A DNA stretch of 64,000 nt. It comes from Methylobacter sp. GTDB lineage: Bacteria; Pseudomonadota; Gammaproteobacteria; Methylococcales; Methylomonadaceae. The DNA is taken from assembly GCA_030653985.1 (NCBI GenBank), contig JAURYJ010000021.1, positions 1-64,000 of the forward strand. The letters are read 5' to 3'. Each line of letters opens with the position of its first letter. Position 1 is the stretch's first letter. The notes under the pieces were generated by a model. The model was given only the letters and a program-made list of their open reading frames with translations. It was not told the origin of the DNA and searched no databases. The position numbers and the translations under genes are program-made. Shown here piece by piece: positions 54,522 to 64,000 of the stretch.

Positions 54522-55433
54522 ATGGATAATTTTGTTATAGCATCGTTAATTTTCGCTGTCTTGATGGTGTTTATGAGTGTCAAATCGGTTCCCCAGGGCA
54601 TGGAATATACGGTCGAGCGTTTTGGTAAATATATCAATACACTGACGCCCGGCTTGAGCATTATCGTGCCGATTATTGACCGTATCGGCAACAAAATGAT
54701 CATGATGGAGCAGGTGATGGATGTGCCGTCACAAGAAGTCATCACCAAAGATAACGCGATGGTGACGGTGGATGGTGTGGTTTTTTATCAGGTGATGGAT
54801 GCCCCTAAAGCCGCTTATGAAGTCCGCCAGCTGGATTGGGCCATTCTGAATTTGGTGATGACCAATATTCGTACGGTCATGGGTTCCATGGATCTGGATG
54901 AATTACTGTCGCGCCGGGATGACATCAATGCAAAGCTGCTGTCCGTTGTCGATGACGCCACTACACCGTGGGGCATCAAAGTCACCCGTATCGAAATAAA
55001 AGACATTGCGCCGCCCAAGGATTTGGTCGAAGCCATGGGCAGACAAATGAAAGCCGAGCGTTTGAAACGCGCATCGATTCTGGAAGCCGAAGGTTTAAGA
55101 CAATCCGAGATTTTACGCGCAGAAGGCGCGCAACAGGCCGCCATTTTGGAAGCGGAAGGCCGCAAAGAAGCCTCCTACCGTGATGCCGATGCCCGCGAAC
55201 GCTTGGCTCAGGCCGAAGCCAGAGCGACGTTAATGGTGTCGGAAGCCATCGGTAAAGGCGATGTCCAGGCGATCAATTATTTTGTCGCGCAAAAATATAT
55301 AGAGGCGTTAAAAGATATTGGCGCGTCTAACAACAGCAAACTGGTTTTTATGCCGCTGGATTCATCCAGCGTGATTGGCGCCCTTGGCGGCATTGGCGAA
55401 CTGGCTAAAGAAGCCTTGAGTAAAAAAAGCTAA
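54522..55433 (+). CDS. qmcA: SPFH/band-7 membrane protein (QmcA type)
   Basis: A 303-residue member of the SPFH superfamily. One N-terminal membrane helix ([17 protein letters not shown]) precedes the band-7 domain ([53 protein letters not shown]) and an Ala/Glu-rich coiled coil (about 175-245) that drives oligomer ring formation. These proteins organise membrane microdomains and act with FtsH or NfeD partners. It is 1 bp upstream of the nfeD-like gene, the normal pair. Confidence 0.93.
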   Translation: MDNFVIASLIFAVLMVFMSVKSVPQGMEYTVERFGKYINTLTPGLSIIVPIIDRIGNKMIMMEQVMDVPSQEVITKDNAMVTVDGVVFYQVMDAPKAAYEVRQLDWAILNLVMTNIRTVMGSMDLDELLSRRDDINAKLLSVVDDATTPWGIKVTRIEIKDIAPPKDLVEAMGRQMKAERLKRASILEAEGLRQSEILRAEGAQQAAILEAEGRKEASYRDADARERLAQAEARATLMVSEAIGKGDVQAINYFVAQKYIEALKDIGASNNSKLVFMPLDSSSVIGALGGIGELAKEALSKKS

Positions 55434-55434
55434 G

Positions 55435-55878
55435 ATGACCGAGCTGGAGATTTTTTTTTGGCATTGGTGGGAGTTAACTTTAGTCCTTCTGGTTATAGAA
55501 CTGTTAGCCCCCGGTTTTTTCTTTATGTGGTTGGCGGCATCAAGCTTTGTAACCGGATGCCTGCTGTTACTGATACCCTCAATGAGTGTCGAATTGCAGG
55601 CATTGATTTTTTCCGTACTGTCTATTTCCGCTATCACCTTCTGGCGACTTTATGGCAAAAAATATCCCGTGATAACAGATCACCCGTTGTTAAATAAGCG
55701 CGGACAACAATACATCGGCAGAGTTTTTAGCCTATATAAGCCGATAGAAAATGGTGAGGGCAAAATAAAAGTCGATGATTCCATCTGGAAAGTTCATGGA
55801 CAAGATTGCGATATTAATGCCAAGGTAAGAGTTATTGCGGCTCGCGGCACCGTGTTTGATGTCGAACCAGCCGAGTAA
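55435..55878 (+). CDS. NfeD-family membrane protein (YbbK type)
   Basis: A 147-residue short NfeD protein: two or three N-terminal helices (WWELTLVLLVIELLAPGFFFMWLAASSFVTG) and a C-terminal OB-fold (RVFSLYKPIENGEGKIKVDDSIWKV, then VRVIAARGTVFDVEP). It functions with the SPFH protein encoded just upstream. The ATG follows the qmcA stop by 1 bp; the pair is probably translationally coupled. Confidence 0.92.
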   Translation: MTELEIFFWHWWELTLVLLVIELLAPGFFFMWLAASSFVTGCLLLLIPSMSVELQALIFSVLSISAITFWRLYGKKYPVITDHPLLNKRGQQYIGRVFSLYKPIENGEGKIKVDDSIWKVHGQDCDINAKVRVIAARGTVFDVEPAE

Positions 55879-55924
55879 CGTCGAATAGCACTATTTTACG
55901 AGCTCTTCGCTCTCCAGAAATTAA

Positions 55925-55958
55925 AATATAGGATCGGGCTTTTGCCCGCGCCTATATT
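55925..55958. terminator. Hairpin shared by convergent genes
   Basis: AATATAGG-at-CGGGC-TTTT-GCCCG-cg-CCTATATT makes a long stem between nfeD and the 1391-residue gene, which converge. T-rich bases flank it on the minus-strand side. It can serve as a two-way terminator. Confidence 0.55.
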
Positions 55959-55963
55959 GGCGA

Positions 55964-58900
55964 TCATGTTTGATGCTCATCATCGGCCAGCCGTTTATCT
56001 TCCTGCTCTGCCACAGCCGCTGCGACTTGCTTCTTAGCCACGCTTTTATGCCAAAGCCCGTTACTTGAAAAACACGCCCAGCCCCATTTCAGCCAGTTGA
56101 GCAATGACACCGCCAACCATAGCGACCAGGCCAGCATCAATAATCGATACACGATCAGTGGAACTGAGATCAGCGTCGCAATGGGCAACGTCGCGGGGCT
56201 TCTATCCTGGTACCAGTTCAGGTTGAATGCCGAGGACTGGTTGCCGCTGATCTGCATATCGGGCGACCCCAACAAACCCTGCTCAACCGCCAAAAACAAC
56301 AGGCTCAGCGAGCCCAAGGTTAAGCCGCCGATAATAACTTGCACCGCATTAAAATAACGCAAGTCCGAAGCCTGCTGCGTCTTGCGCCAGCCTAACAGCA
56401 TTAACCAGGCAATCACCAAACCTGCCGACAGCAGCGGAATCTGGCTAAGCCCGACCAACAACAAAAACCAGTGCCGGTTTCTTAAAGGCGTCAGCGGGAT
56501 TTTGCCCAAACCCAGCGACACCATGAAAACAACTATCAGCACGCCCCAAAATAACACAGCAGGCCCCATTTTCGGCCCCAGCGTAAATAATACCCAGCGA
56601 TCCTGACCCAGGCCGATAGTCAGGTTGGCGTTAACACTCGCCGTTCCTAAGTCGACCTGCGGCGTCCTCATGATGCCGCTTATGCCGGTCGCTTCCCGCC
56701 AGCTGATTGAGACTGGCTGCTTGCCGGGATTAATCGGCAAGGTGAGCTTGCTGCCATCCTGCCTGATCGGCTGAATCTGTCCATTAATAGCGACGCTTTG
56801 CAATACCGCATTTTCCGGCAGGATCAGCGTGTGCTGCGAGCCTTGCGAGCTTCTTACATTAAGGTTTAATTCGGCTTCCTGAGTGCGCTGTCCCGGCTTA
56901 ATGCTTAAGCGGCTGTTGTCGATGGTCAGGGTTTGTCCTTCTACCGCCTCCGGCCTGGTTATGTGCAGGGTGATTTTCTCTCCGGGCCAGGGATGCCACT
57001 CAGGCAGCCATTGCCCTTCGTTATTCCGGTGGATCATCGCGATGCCGGCAGTTTCAATATGCCAGATGGGGCTTATATCCGCTTGCAACACTTCTATCCA
57101 TTGCTCGGTTTGAGTGGCGACAACATCGATTTTTTCCGATTTTTCCAGCGTGGATTCCCATTGCAGTTCGGTTTGCTGGGCAGGGATATTGACCTCGACT
57201 TTGCCGTCTTTAACGCGGATGCCTGCACGGGTAACCGACTCGCCCGGCAACAAGGGCACGGCCAATACCACCGCGGAATCGGCCGGCGAAACCCGGGTGA
57301 TCCGGGTGACAACGCGCCAGTCCAATCCCAGTTGCAGGATGCGCTCAATCCTGACAAACGGCGGCAACGCGCCCGGCTCCGGGACGAATTCGCTTATGCG
57401 CTCTAACGGGTCGCCTTGCTGTTGTTTAGTTTGATTGATCCGGCTAAATTGCAGTTGATCGTCAACCTGGCTGTTTTCCTGTAAGCCGATGACTTGCCAA
57501 CCGGTATTTTGAAGGCTGACCCAGTTCGGTTTTAACGGTAACGGCAGCGTGAATTTGCTTAATAAGGGCACAGCTCCGCTCAGCACAACCTGATGCTCGC
57601 CCTCAACGAGATCAATCCACAAGCCGTTATTATCGCGATACAGCCCTGGCGCTGTTTTGCCGTCAACCAGAATCTGGTTAGGAAACCATTGCTCATATTC
57701 GGCCGGTAACGGAATCGCCACGGATTGCTGGGCATGAATTTGCAGAGAAATAGTCAGTTCCTTGTCGGTAATGGCTATTTTCATCTGTGGGATTTGCGCG
57801 CAGCTTGGCAAGCAGTCGGGCAGCAGCGGTTTTTCCAGCAGTCGGCTTCTGAGTTCGTCCAGTAAAGCCTTATCCGGAAGCTCGGCATAGGCTTTAGCTG
57901 ACGGCAACGACAGCATCGGCAACAGCAAAAACCAAAGCAGCAACGGTGTCGCCGATTTTGCGGTGGTAAACTTGAATTTTCCGGCAACACCGAACATCAG
58001 CAAGGCCAGCACCGCGACTAGAATCACGCGGACGAAATTGAGCAGCAGGGTCAGCGTCGGCGTTAAATACCATAAGTGCAGCTGTTGCCGGGCATCAACC
58101 GAACCGTTCCATGACAACATGACCTTGTTCCATTGCCATTGCGGCAAGCCGGGGCCGGTCTGCACTTTGGCTTTAGGGTCGATGCGGTCGAAATCGACCG
58201 CTTGGTCTGTAGCGCCGTCATACGCTGCGGAATCGGATCGCATCGCTTTTCTTAGCACCTTTGCTTTGATCTCGTTGATCGCTTCAGAGGCTGGTGCCGG
58301 TACACTCATTTCTGCCACCCTTCCAAGCATACCGCTATCCTGAAAGCCGGGCATATGAATCGCTTGAGCAGGTTTTTCCAGTTGCGGATAAAGTCCGGTA
58401 CGCACCTGCGTCACCATAAAAGGCAAGGTGATCAGGATTAACGCCAGCCAGAAAGCATAGCGATACCCGTTGATAAATGTTAAGAACCTGCCTTGCGGTA
58501 ATACCCTGATCAATGCGGTCGCGGCCAGAATATTCAGCCAAACGAAGCGCGGCGCCCCCGGCTCATGCCAGATCAATACCAGTGTTACCAAGGCGAGAAA
58601 GCCCCAATAGGGATTCCACAGCCTGCCTGTTGCCAGCGCGGCAACTAACACCACAAACAAGTCCAGCAAGGTCCAGCGGGAAATCCAGCTGTCAGGCACA
58701 TTGTCCACGCCGCTGGCCGCCAGCAAACGCCAACCCGGCGGCAGGTTCAGTTCGGCGCTGACCGTGTGAAAATCCTGCTCCCAACCCACCGCGCTGATAG
58801 AGCTGACGGCACCGACGGCGCGGCTGTCGGCATCCAGCGTTATCGTGCCGCTTCTGACTTCAACACCTTGCTTGCCGGATTTATCCTGGGTAATAAACTG

Positions 58901-60139
58901 GTTGCCGCCGTTTAAAGTCACTCTTCCCAATTGCGTTTGCGGCAAGCTGTTAAGCCGCCAGCCGCGGGTCATTTTGCCGGTGATGATGTCATTGACGGTA
59001 TAGCCTTCGCCGTCAAAATCCAACCATAGCTTTCTGCTTAAATTGAGCTGATTCGGTTCAGGCTCCGGATCGCCACGACGTAGGGTTTTAAAACCCATAG
59101 CCTGACCTTGATTGATTTTATAGGCCGGGAGGTTTTTCCAGTCGTCAGGCAAATTGGTCAAACTGGGATCTATCGCACTTAACTGTTCGATTTCAACCAC
59201 GCGCAGTTGCGGACGAGCTTCAAATGACCAGATTTCCGACTCCGGCCAATGGATGCCTTGGTCAGTAGCAACGACCGGTGGTTCGGTAGGGGCGACCGGC
59301 TGGTCGCCCTTGAGCGGAAGGGCATTCAGTTCTTTGCTGTTTCTGGCCAGTATGTCGATCTGCCAGCGGCCGGGACGCAGTTGAACCAATAACTGTCCGT
59401 CGGGTTCCAATCGGGCGGGCAACGGACTTTGCAAACTCAGCGGAATAAAACCGTCCAGCATGGGCTTGGGCAATTTGACTTCACGCTGCTCGCCCGAGAC
59501 TTCCAGCACCAGCCGGGTTAAAACCTGCACGGGCACTTCGTCGGTGATTTTTCGAAATAGCTGAATATCCAGATTGTTCTGGCTGTTTTCCGGCTTCTTT
59601 AGGCCTGTCTCGCTTTCCTTTAGCCACAGCTGTCCGTTTCTTATGGTCGGTGTCGGTATGATAGCGCCATTAATACGCAGCTCAATCAGCCCGGTATCGC
59701 CGGGTACTTTTAAGTTATCCGGCATAGCGGCCCAGAAGAACTCGCCATTAATTTGATGCTGCGAGCCTGCAGCCAGTTTAATCGAGGGGGCACCGTTTTT
59801 ATCCATGACCAGAGCGGTTTTGTTATCAACCGTCACATTCAGCGGCCAGTGTGCTTTATCGCCCGGCAAGCTGATCCAGCTGTCCTGGTAGACTAGCCAG
59901 ATGATCGAAAACACGCCTTTTTCGGCCGTTAAATTCAGTTGGATTTGAGTCGGCCAGCTACAGCGTTTTTGCTCATAACTGTTGTAGATAAAAGGGCAGA
60001 CGGGTTCAGGGCTATCCTGCAACACCCAGGCTATCCAGGGTTTAAGCGGTTCCGGCACCTGTTCCGGGGTTAACGGTTTTGCCTGAGCGGCTGATGTCAA
60101 CAATACTGCGCTTAGAAATAGCCAGACGATACGACTCAT
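55964..60139 (-). CDS. Very large unrecognised envelope protein
   Basis: A 1391-residue protein that I do not recognise. A signal peptide (MSRIVWLFLSAVLLTSAAQA) leads into a periplasmic beta-rich region (to about 490). Four hydrophobic helices follow (about 490-590), then one or two more near 715-770, a second beta-rich periplasmic region (about 775-1210, with two Cys in DCLPSCAQIP at its start) and four or five C-terminal helices. The tail is charged and cytoplasmic. Near residue 285, LKGDQPVAPTEPP is encoded by a palindromic repeat (59287-59310). AGGAGTG precedes the ATG. A role in envelope assembly or polysaccharide handling is a guess only. Confidence 0.8.
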   Translation of the reverse strand: MSRIVWLFLSAVLLTSAAQAKPLTPEQVPEPLKPWIAWVLQDSPEPVCPFIYNSYEQKRCSWPTQIQLNLTAEKGVFSIIWLVYQDSWISLPGDKAHWPLNVTVDNKTALVMDKNGAPSIKLAAGSQHQINGEFFWAAMPDNLKVPGDTGLIELRINGAIIPTPTIRNGQLWLKESETGLKKPENSQNNLDIQLFRKITDEVPVQVLTRLVLEVSGEQREVKLPKPMLDGFIPLSLQSPLPARLEPDGQLLVQLRPGRWQIDILARNSKELNALPLKGDQPVAPTEPPVVATDQGIHWPESEIWSFEARPQLRVVEIEQLSAIDPSLTNLPDDWKNLPAYKINQGQAMGFKTLRRGDPEPEPNQLNLSRKLWLDFDGEGYTVNDIITGKMTRGWRLNSLPQTQLGRVTLNGGNQFITQDKSGKQGVEVRSGTITLDADSRAVGAVSSISAVGWEQDFHTVSAELNLPPGWRLLAASGVDNVPDSWISRWTLLDLFVVLVAALATGRLWNPYWGFLALVTLVLIWHEPGAPRFVWLNILAATALIRVLPQGRFLTFINGYRYAFWLALILITLPFMVTQVRTGLYPQLEKPAQAIHMPGFQDSGMLGRVAEMSVPAPASEAINEIKAKVLRKAMRSDSAAYDGATDQAVDFDRIDPKAKVQTGPGLPQWQWNKVMLSWNGSVDARQQLHLWYLTPTLTLLLNFVRVILVAVLALLMFGVAGKFKFTTAKSATPLLLWFLLLPMLSLPSAKAYAELPDKALLDELRSRLLEKPLLPDCLPSCAQIPQMKIAITDKELTISLQIHAQQSVAIPLPAEYEQWFPNQILVDGKTAPGLYRDNNGLWIDLVEGEHQVVLSGAVPLLSKFTLPLPLKPNWVSLQNTGWQVIGLQENSQVDDQLQFSRINQTKQQQGDPLERISEFVPEPGALPPFVRIERILQLGLDWRVVTRITRVSPADSAVVLAVPLLPGESVTRAGIRVKDGKVEVNIPAQQTELQWESTLEKSEKIDVVATQTEQWIEVLQADISPIWHIETAGIAMIHRNNEGQWLPEWHPWPGEKITLHITRPEAVEGQTLTIDNSRLSIKPGQRTQEAELNLNVRSSQGSQHTLILPENAVLQSVAINGQIQPIRQDGSKLTLPINPGKQPVSISWREATGISGIMRTPQVDLGTASVNANLTIGLGQDRWVLFTLGPKMGPAVLFWGVLIVVFMVSLGLGKIPLTPLRNRHWFLLLVGLSQIPLLSAGLVIAWLMLLGWRKTQQASDLRYFNAVQVIIGGLTLGSLSLLFLAVEQGLLGSPDMQISGNQSSAFNLNWYQDRSPATLPIATLISVPLIVYRLLMLAWSLWLAVSLLNWLKWGWACFSSNGLWHKSVAKKQVAAAVAEQEDKRLADDEHQT
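59287..59310. repeat. GTAGGGGCGACCGGCTGGTCGCCC palindrome inside the large gene
   Basis: GGGCGACC-GGCT-GGTCGCCC preceded by GTAG; read in frame on the minus strand it gives KGDQPVAPT. A sibling (42531-42553) is intergenic in the ect operon. The outer GTAGGGGC word is shared with the insert in pepN. Confidence 0.65.
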
Positions 60140-60244
60140 GATGCACTCCTGATTTGTTAACCACGAAAGACACGAATTTTCTATGTTTTAAGATGAAGAG
60201 CCCTTATTAGGGATTTTTTACCATTATTTATGTAGAGCTACTCG

Positions 60245-60751
60245 TTAACTCACATTCCACTCAAGGTCTCTCATTGATTTCATATCAACAACCAGTGGGT
60301 GTGCATCAACAGGTTTTAGCAGTTGACGAATTTTTTGTTGTACATCCACAGGATTGATGGCGCGTGGACGGAGTTTTGAATGCTTCGCCGGTTGCTCAAG
60401 ATGCAAGACTACTCTCAACTTACGTGAAGCCGATACTGCACGGGCTAATTGCTTTTCATCAGGGTCAGTTGCATGAATTTTTGCCGGAATGATTGCCGCC
60501 AATGTATCAAAAACCTTGTGTGCTACTTCTATTCCCAACTCGGATGGTTTTGTGCGTGGATGAAGGCGATAATCTTTAACTTCGATTAACCAAGCGGTTT
60601 TATTCAAGTCAACTGCCAGAAAATCCAACGACTTGATGCCGTTTTTTATTGTTATAAATTGATTTCGATAAAATGACCAGTCATCGTATTTGCTGACCAG
60701 CCAATCATCAGGAAAGTCAAAAATTAACCCATCCACGTTAAAACGTTGCAT
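60245..60751 (-). CDS. Small nuclease-like protein paired with an AAA ATPase
   Basis: A 168-residue protein not assigned to a named family. It has a motif typical of PD-(D/E)XK nucleases: SLDFLAVDLNKTAWLIEVKDY, where Asp is followed at the right distance by E-x-K. A C-terminal part rich in basic residues (KHSKLRPRAINPVDVQQKIR) may bind nucleic acid. I start at the ATG at 60751 (MQRFNVDG), 2 bp after the ATPase stop; a TTG at 60757 would overlap it. The pair is most likely one functional unit; an anti-phage role is inferred from the architecture. Confidence 0.65.
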   Translation of the reverse strand: MQRFNVDGLIFDFPDDWLVSKYDDWSFYRNQFITIKNGIKSLDFLAVDLNKTAWLIEVKDYRLHPRTKPSELGIEVAHKVFDTLAAIIPAKIHATDPDEKQLARAVSASRKLRVVLHLEQPAKHSKLRPRAINPVDVQQKIRQLLKPVDAHPLVVDMKSMRDLEWNVS

Positions 60752-60753
60752 GA

Positions 60754-61821
60754 TCAATCGACCGCCAGAAAGCGGTCAGATTGTGCCAACTCTTCGTCTA
60801 ATACAGCTATATCGCCTATGTCGTCTATACTCGAACCTTGATCGATTCTAACGCCGCCCTCGGTTTGATGAAGCCCAAAGAATCTGGTTTTAACCTTTTT
60901 ATGGTTTTTATCAGATAACAATATTTCAAGCTCTCGTAGCAAGAAAAGACTGTGTGTAGCAATAAAAACTTGGATACCGGAATCGCACAAATCCAAAATA
61001 CTTTTTGCTACTTGTTTTATGAGTATAGGGTTGAGATTGGCTTCAGGTTCGTCCCAGAATAGGTAGCCTTTATCCAAAAGCGCTCCCGTTGCAATCAAGC
61101 GCGCAAGCATCCCTAATTTACGCAAACCCTCGGCAACTAATGGCATTTCCATGCGACCGCTATCATTTCTTAAATAAAATCGCCCGTTTTTATCAAGTTC
61201 TATTGCTCCATCCATTGCTATTTCTAAAGGTTCAAGAAGCTCACGAATTCGTTTTTCCTTAGGGCCTCTTTGCATTAATGCACCGAGTAAAAGACAGGTA
61301 TCCCGCCAGGTTTCTTCAAACTCAAGATAATGCCCTTCGTAAACCGAAATGAAATTAGGGTAGATGGTTAACAATTCACGCGTTGGTAGATACACTGGAG
61401 AAGCATCTATCCAGGTCTCCGGTAACGTTTCAATATTGACTTCAGATTTACTGTTGGTGGCAAAATTGAATGCTATGTCCCACTCACTCGGCTCAAACGC
61501 TAAGCGAATATCGCAACGGTCACGCCCTTGTTTTCGCTTTACTAAACGGCCTAGCGATTCGGGGCGAAAATTATTGACCAACTTATCAGCCAGTCGCGAT
61601 TGTAAAAATGATTTAGTGGGCGCTAACGACGTGGATTGAGCAAGCATTCCTCTCGGTTTACGTCCTTCTTCTGCGCTTACGGCTAATACCGAATAAATCA
61701 TCTTAAGCAAATGGGTTTTACCGGCACCGTTTTCGCCGATAATCACATTCAAATTCTGCCCGAATTCGAGATTGGCCTCTGAAAAGACGGTCAGATTTTT
61801 GAGAGTTATCCTTTTTAGCAT
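60754..61821 (-). CDS. AAA family ATPase of the ABC/RecF-like (AAA_15/21) type
   Basis: A 355-residue ATPase. Walker A is [14 protein letters not shown] near residue 30, preceded by the RecF-like [20 protein letters not shown]. The signature-like region is [19 protein letters not shown], Walker B is [13 protein letters not shown] and the H-loop is [14 protein letters not shown]. It lacks a TOPRIM domain, so it is not an OLD nuclease by itself. The small EVK-motif protein follows directly. ATPase-plus-effector pairs of this shape are common among defence systems (Septu, PARIS, Gabija are known examples), but I cannot match this one to any of them. Confidence 0.8.
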   Translation of the reverse strand: MLKRITLKNLTVFSEANLEFGQNLNVIIGENGAGKTHLLKMIYSVLAVSAEEGRKPRGMLAQSTSLAPTKSFLQSRLADKLVNNFRPESLGRLVKRKQGRDRCDIRLAFEPSEWDIAFNFATNSKSEVNIETLPETWIDASPVYLPTRELLTIYPNFISVYEGHYLEFEETWRDTCLLLGALMQRGPKEKRIRELLEPLEIAMDGAIELDKNGRFYLRNDSGRMEMPLVAEGLRKLGMLARLIATGALLDKGYLFWDEPEANLNPILIKQVAKSILDLCDSGIQVFIATHSLFLLRELEILLSDKNHKKVKTRFFGLHQTEGGVRIDQGSSIDDIGDIAVLDEELAQSDRFLAVD

Positions 61822-61895
61822 TGCTTTCTCTCCCCAGAAATAAACGCAGTTTTAACCATTTATAGTTTTCTAACCAGGAGACGAGATAATAAACA

Positions 61896-62486
61896 TCACC
61901 TTTCCAAAAAATTCCTCAACAAATCATGCCCATGCTCGGTCAAAATCGACTCGGGATGAAATTGCACGCCTTCAATATCCAGCTGTTTGTGCCTGACGCC
62001 CATGATTTCATCCAGCTTTCCCGCTTCGTCCTGGGTCCAGGCGGTTATTTCCAGGCAATCAGGCAAGGTCGCCTGTTCGATGACCAGCGAATGATAACGG
62101 GTGGCGATAAACGGGTTGTTAAGCCCTTTAAATACGCCTTGATTCTGATGATAAACCGGCGAGGTTTTACCGTGCATAATGCTTTTGGCATGGACGATAT
62201 TGCCGCCGAATGCATAGCCAATACTTTGATGACCAAGGCAAACACCCAAAATAGGCAATTTTCCGGCAAATTTTAAAATGGCTTCAACGGATATGCCTGC
62301 TTCCTTGGGAGTGCAGGGACCCGGAGAAATTACCAGTTTATCGGGCGCAAGCTTTTCTAGGTCTTCGATACTCACTTGATCGTTACGCGCCACGGTCACG
62401 TCAGCGCCTAACTCGCCGAAATATTGCACCAGGTTGTAAGTGAACGAGTCGTAGTTATCGACCATGACCACTTTAACTGCACTCAT
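61896..62486 (-). CDS. trpG: Anthranilate synthase component II (glutamine amidotransferase)
   Basis: A 196-residue class I amidotransferase that supplies ammonia to TrpE. Catalytic Cys in [15 protein letters not shown], catalytic His and Glu in [14 protein letters not shown], oxyanion region [12 protein letters not shown], and [16 protein letters not shown] at the start. It may also serve PabB, as TrpG/PabA dual use is common. The start overlaps the trpE stop by ATGA. trpD and trpC do not follow; the next genes are the ATPase/nuclease pair. Confidence 0.95.
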   Translation of the reverse strand: MSAVKVVMVDNYDSFTYNLVQYFGELGADVTVARNDQVSIEDLEKLAPDKLVISPGPCTPKEAGISVEAILKFAGKLPILGVCLGHQSIGYAFGGNIVHAKSIMHGKTSPVYHQNQGVFKGLNNPFIATRYHSLVIEQATLPDCLEITAWTQDEAGKLDEIMGVRHKQLDIEGVQFHPESILTEHGHDLLRNFLER

Positions 62487-63970
62487 GATTGCTCTCCGTC
62501 CAAACCTGCTTCGACCATACTCACAGCGCGGAATATTGCGCGGCCTTTATTCATGGTCTCATCCCATTCGTTTCTGGGCACTGAATCGTAAACGATACCG
62601 GCACCGGCTTGTATATGTAACATATTGTTTTTGATGACGGCGGTTCTGATCGCGATGGCGGTATCCAGGTTGCCCGACCAGGCTATGTAGCCGACTGCGC
62701 CCGCATAAACGCCGCGCTTGACCGGTTCGAGTTCGTCGATAATTTCCATCGCGCGTATTTTCGGCGCGCCGCTGACGGTACCGGCGGGAAAAGTCGCTGC
62801 CAGCACGTCAAAGGCATTGTCGCCCTGCTGCAATTGTCCGGTGACGTTGGACACGATATGCATCACATGCGAATAGCGTTCGACGATCATTTTATCGGTC
62901 AACTGCACCGTGCCGATTGCCGCGACCCGGCCGACATCATTGCGGCCCAAGTCAATCAGCATCAAATGCTCGGCCAGTTCTTTGGGATCGGCCAGCAGTT
63001 CTTTTTCCAGTTCAAAATCCTGTTCCGGCGTTGCCCCACGAGGACGGGTACCGGCAATCGGGCGAACCGTGACCATGTTATCTTCCAGCCTAACCAGGAT
63101 TTCCGGCGACGAGCCGACAATATGGAAGTCGCCCAGGTTCAGGTAAAACATGTACGGCGAAGGATTCAAACAACGCAAAGCCCGGTATAAATTAAGCGGC
63201 GAAGCGGTGTAAGGAATAGACATGCGCTGCGATAACACCACCTGCATGATATCGCCGTCGGTGATGTATTCTTTAGCTTTCAGTACCGCATCTTCAAAGC
63301 CCTGCTGAGTAAAGCCCGAGATAAAATCGGATTCTTCGACCTTTTTGTGCGTGTGATTCTTGGTCGGCTTGGCTTGCAGTTCGCGCAATTTGACGGCCAA
63401 ATTATCGACCCGTGCGACGGCACGGTTATAGGCGTCGGCTTCTTCAGGATTGGCGTGTGTCAGCAGCAGCATTTTGCCGGACAGGTTGTCGAACACCAGC
63501 ATGTCTTCGGACACCATCAGCAGGATATCAGGATTGCCCAGCGGATCGGGTTTTGCCGTGCCACGCAACTTCGGTTCGATATAGCCGATGGTTTCATAGC
63601 CGAAATAGCCGACCAAACCGCCGTTAAATCTAGGCAAGGTGTCAATATCGGGAACGTTGTAGCGCTCTTTAAACTGTTCTATCCAGATCAGCGGATTGTC
63701 ATGATTGAGGGTTTCCAGCAGCTCGCCGTCTTGTTCCAGACGAATTTGATTGCCGGTAACTTTGACGACGGTTTTACAGGGCAGACCGATGATCGAATAA
63801 CGTCCCCATTGCTCGCCGCCATGCACCGATTCGAATAAATAGGAATAAGCGCCGTCAGCCAATTTCAGATAGGCGCTCAAGGGCGTATCCAAATCGGCCA
63901 GCACTTCACGGCAAATCGGGATGCGGTTGTAGCCCTGCCGGGCATAATGAGTGAATTGTTCTGGGGTCAT
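62483..63970 (-). CDS. trpE: Anthranilate synthase component I
   Basis: A 495-residue chorismate-utilising enzyme, first step of tryptophan synthesis. The feedback-site region [11 protein letters not shown] (equivalent to LLES) is near residue 45. Catalytic parts are [78 protein letters not shown] and [10 protein letters not shown]. Start at 63970 is supported by its conserved N-terminal distance to the ESV motif. No leader peptide can be checked because only 30 bp of upstream sequence remain in the window. Confidence 0.96.
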   Translation of the reverse strand: MTPEQFTHYARQGYNRIPICREVLADLDTPLSAYLKLADGAYSYLFESVHGGEQWGRYSIIGLPCKTVVKVTGNQIRLEQDGELLETLNHDNPLIWIEQFKERYNVPDIDTLPRFNGGLVGYFGYETIGYIEPKLRGTAKPDPLGNPDILLMVSEDMLVFDNLSGKMLLLTHANPEEADAYNRAVARVDNLAVKLRELQAKPTKNHTHKKVEESDFISGFTQQGFEDAVLKAKEYITDGDIMQVVLSQRMSIPYTASPLNLYRALRCLNPSPYMFYLNLGDFHIVGSSPEILVRLEDNMVTVRPIAGTRPRGATPEQDFELEKELLADPKELAEHLMLIDLGRNDVGRVAAIGTVQLTDKMIVERYSHVMHIVSNVTGQLQQGDNAFDVLAATFPAGTVSGAPKIRAMEIIDELEPVKRGVYAGAVGYIAWSGNLDTAIAIRTAVIKNNMLHIQAGAGIVYDSVPRNEWDETMNKGRAIFRAVSMVEAGLDGEQS

Positions 63971-64000
63971 TTTTGTTATTCGGTGTGTGGCGTTATCGTG

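Noticed and set aside
61822..61895. Terminator or repeat between trpG and the ATPase gene
   Set aside because: The 74-bp spacer is A+T rich but has no clear inverted repeat.

Overview
The window is ordinary chromosome of a gammaproteobacterium. Gene order and protein types support this: rpsU-yqeY-dnaG-rpoD next to tsaD; gshB-tonB-yqgE-ruvX-pyrR-pyrB-pyrX in the order known from Pseudomonas; yggT-proC; and the ABC pair beside tesA. Ectoine plus hydroxyectoine genes and the abundance of short dispersed repeats would fit a Methylococcales-type (methanotroph-like) organism living with some salt stress. No methane-oxidation marker lies in the window, so that placement is inference.

Layout. 1-140: right end of an IS200/IS605-type element whose body lies outside the window. 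137-8622 (VOC, bcp, rdgC, a TSUP transporter, cca, yajQ, a CPBP protease, rsmE, bioA, a Uma2 nuclease): mixed housekeeping. 8716-12195: methionine/SAM cycle (metK, ahcY, metF). 12262-16873: tRNA with CAU anticodon, rpoD, dnaG, yqeY and rpsU, with tsaD divergent. 18127-19113: a lone A+T-rich nuclease gene flanked by integron-like 9-mers. 19319-21588: plsY and folate genes folB, folK and folM. 21736-28849: pepN, a DUF423 protein, moaB, a DegQ-type protease, a cNMP/rhodanese/coiled-coil protein, rpmG and rpmB. 29029-36061: glutathione synthetase, TonB-like protein, yqgE, ruvX, pyrimidine genes and argB. 36319-40863: a DUF4124 protein, yggT, proC, a spore-photolyase-like radical SAM protein and an SDR. 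41054-44440: ectABCD. 45190-48296: ompH, dksA, IS-end remnants, trmN6 and a glycine-zipper lipoprotein. 48391-52985: ABC exporter pair, tesA and a GlcG/HbpS-like protein. 53040-60139: a membrane-linked methyltransferase, a small Pro/Val-repeat membrane protein, qmcA/nfeD and a very large unrecognised envelope protein. 60245-61821: an AAA ATPase with a small nuclease-like partner. 61896-63970: trpG and trpE.

The most striking feature is not a gene but several families of short palindromic or patchwork repeats that sit inside reading frames as well as between genes. The best case is a ~46-bp element with seven copies in 22 kb. It makes the C-terminal tails of GshB and PyrB, internal stretches of the TonB-like protein and the ABC permease, and (twice in tandem) the N-terminus of the ABC ATPase; a further copy lies directly against the ruvX start. 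Different repeats put an 8-residue ACPERSRR insert into RsmE, about 16 residues into PepN and a palindrome into the 1391-residue protein. Repeat or IS ends also supply the stop codons of pyrX and of the VOC gene. This resembles the intragenic palindromic elements known from Rickettsia and is the lead worth following. The second lead is the ATPase/nuclease pair at 60245-61821, which looks like a small defence module of unassigned type.
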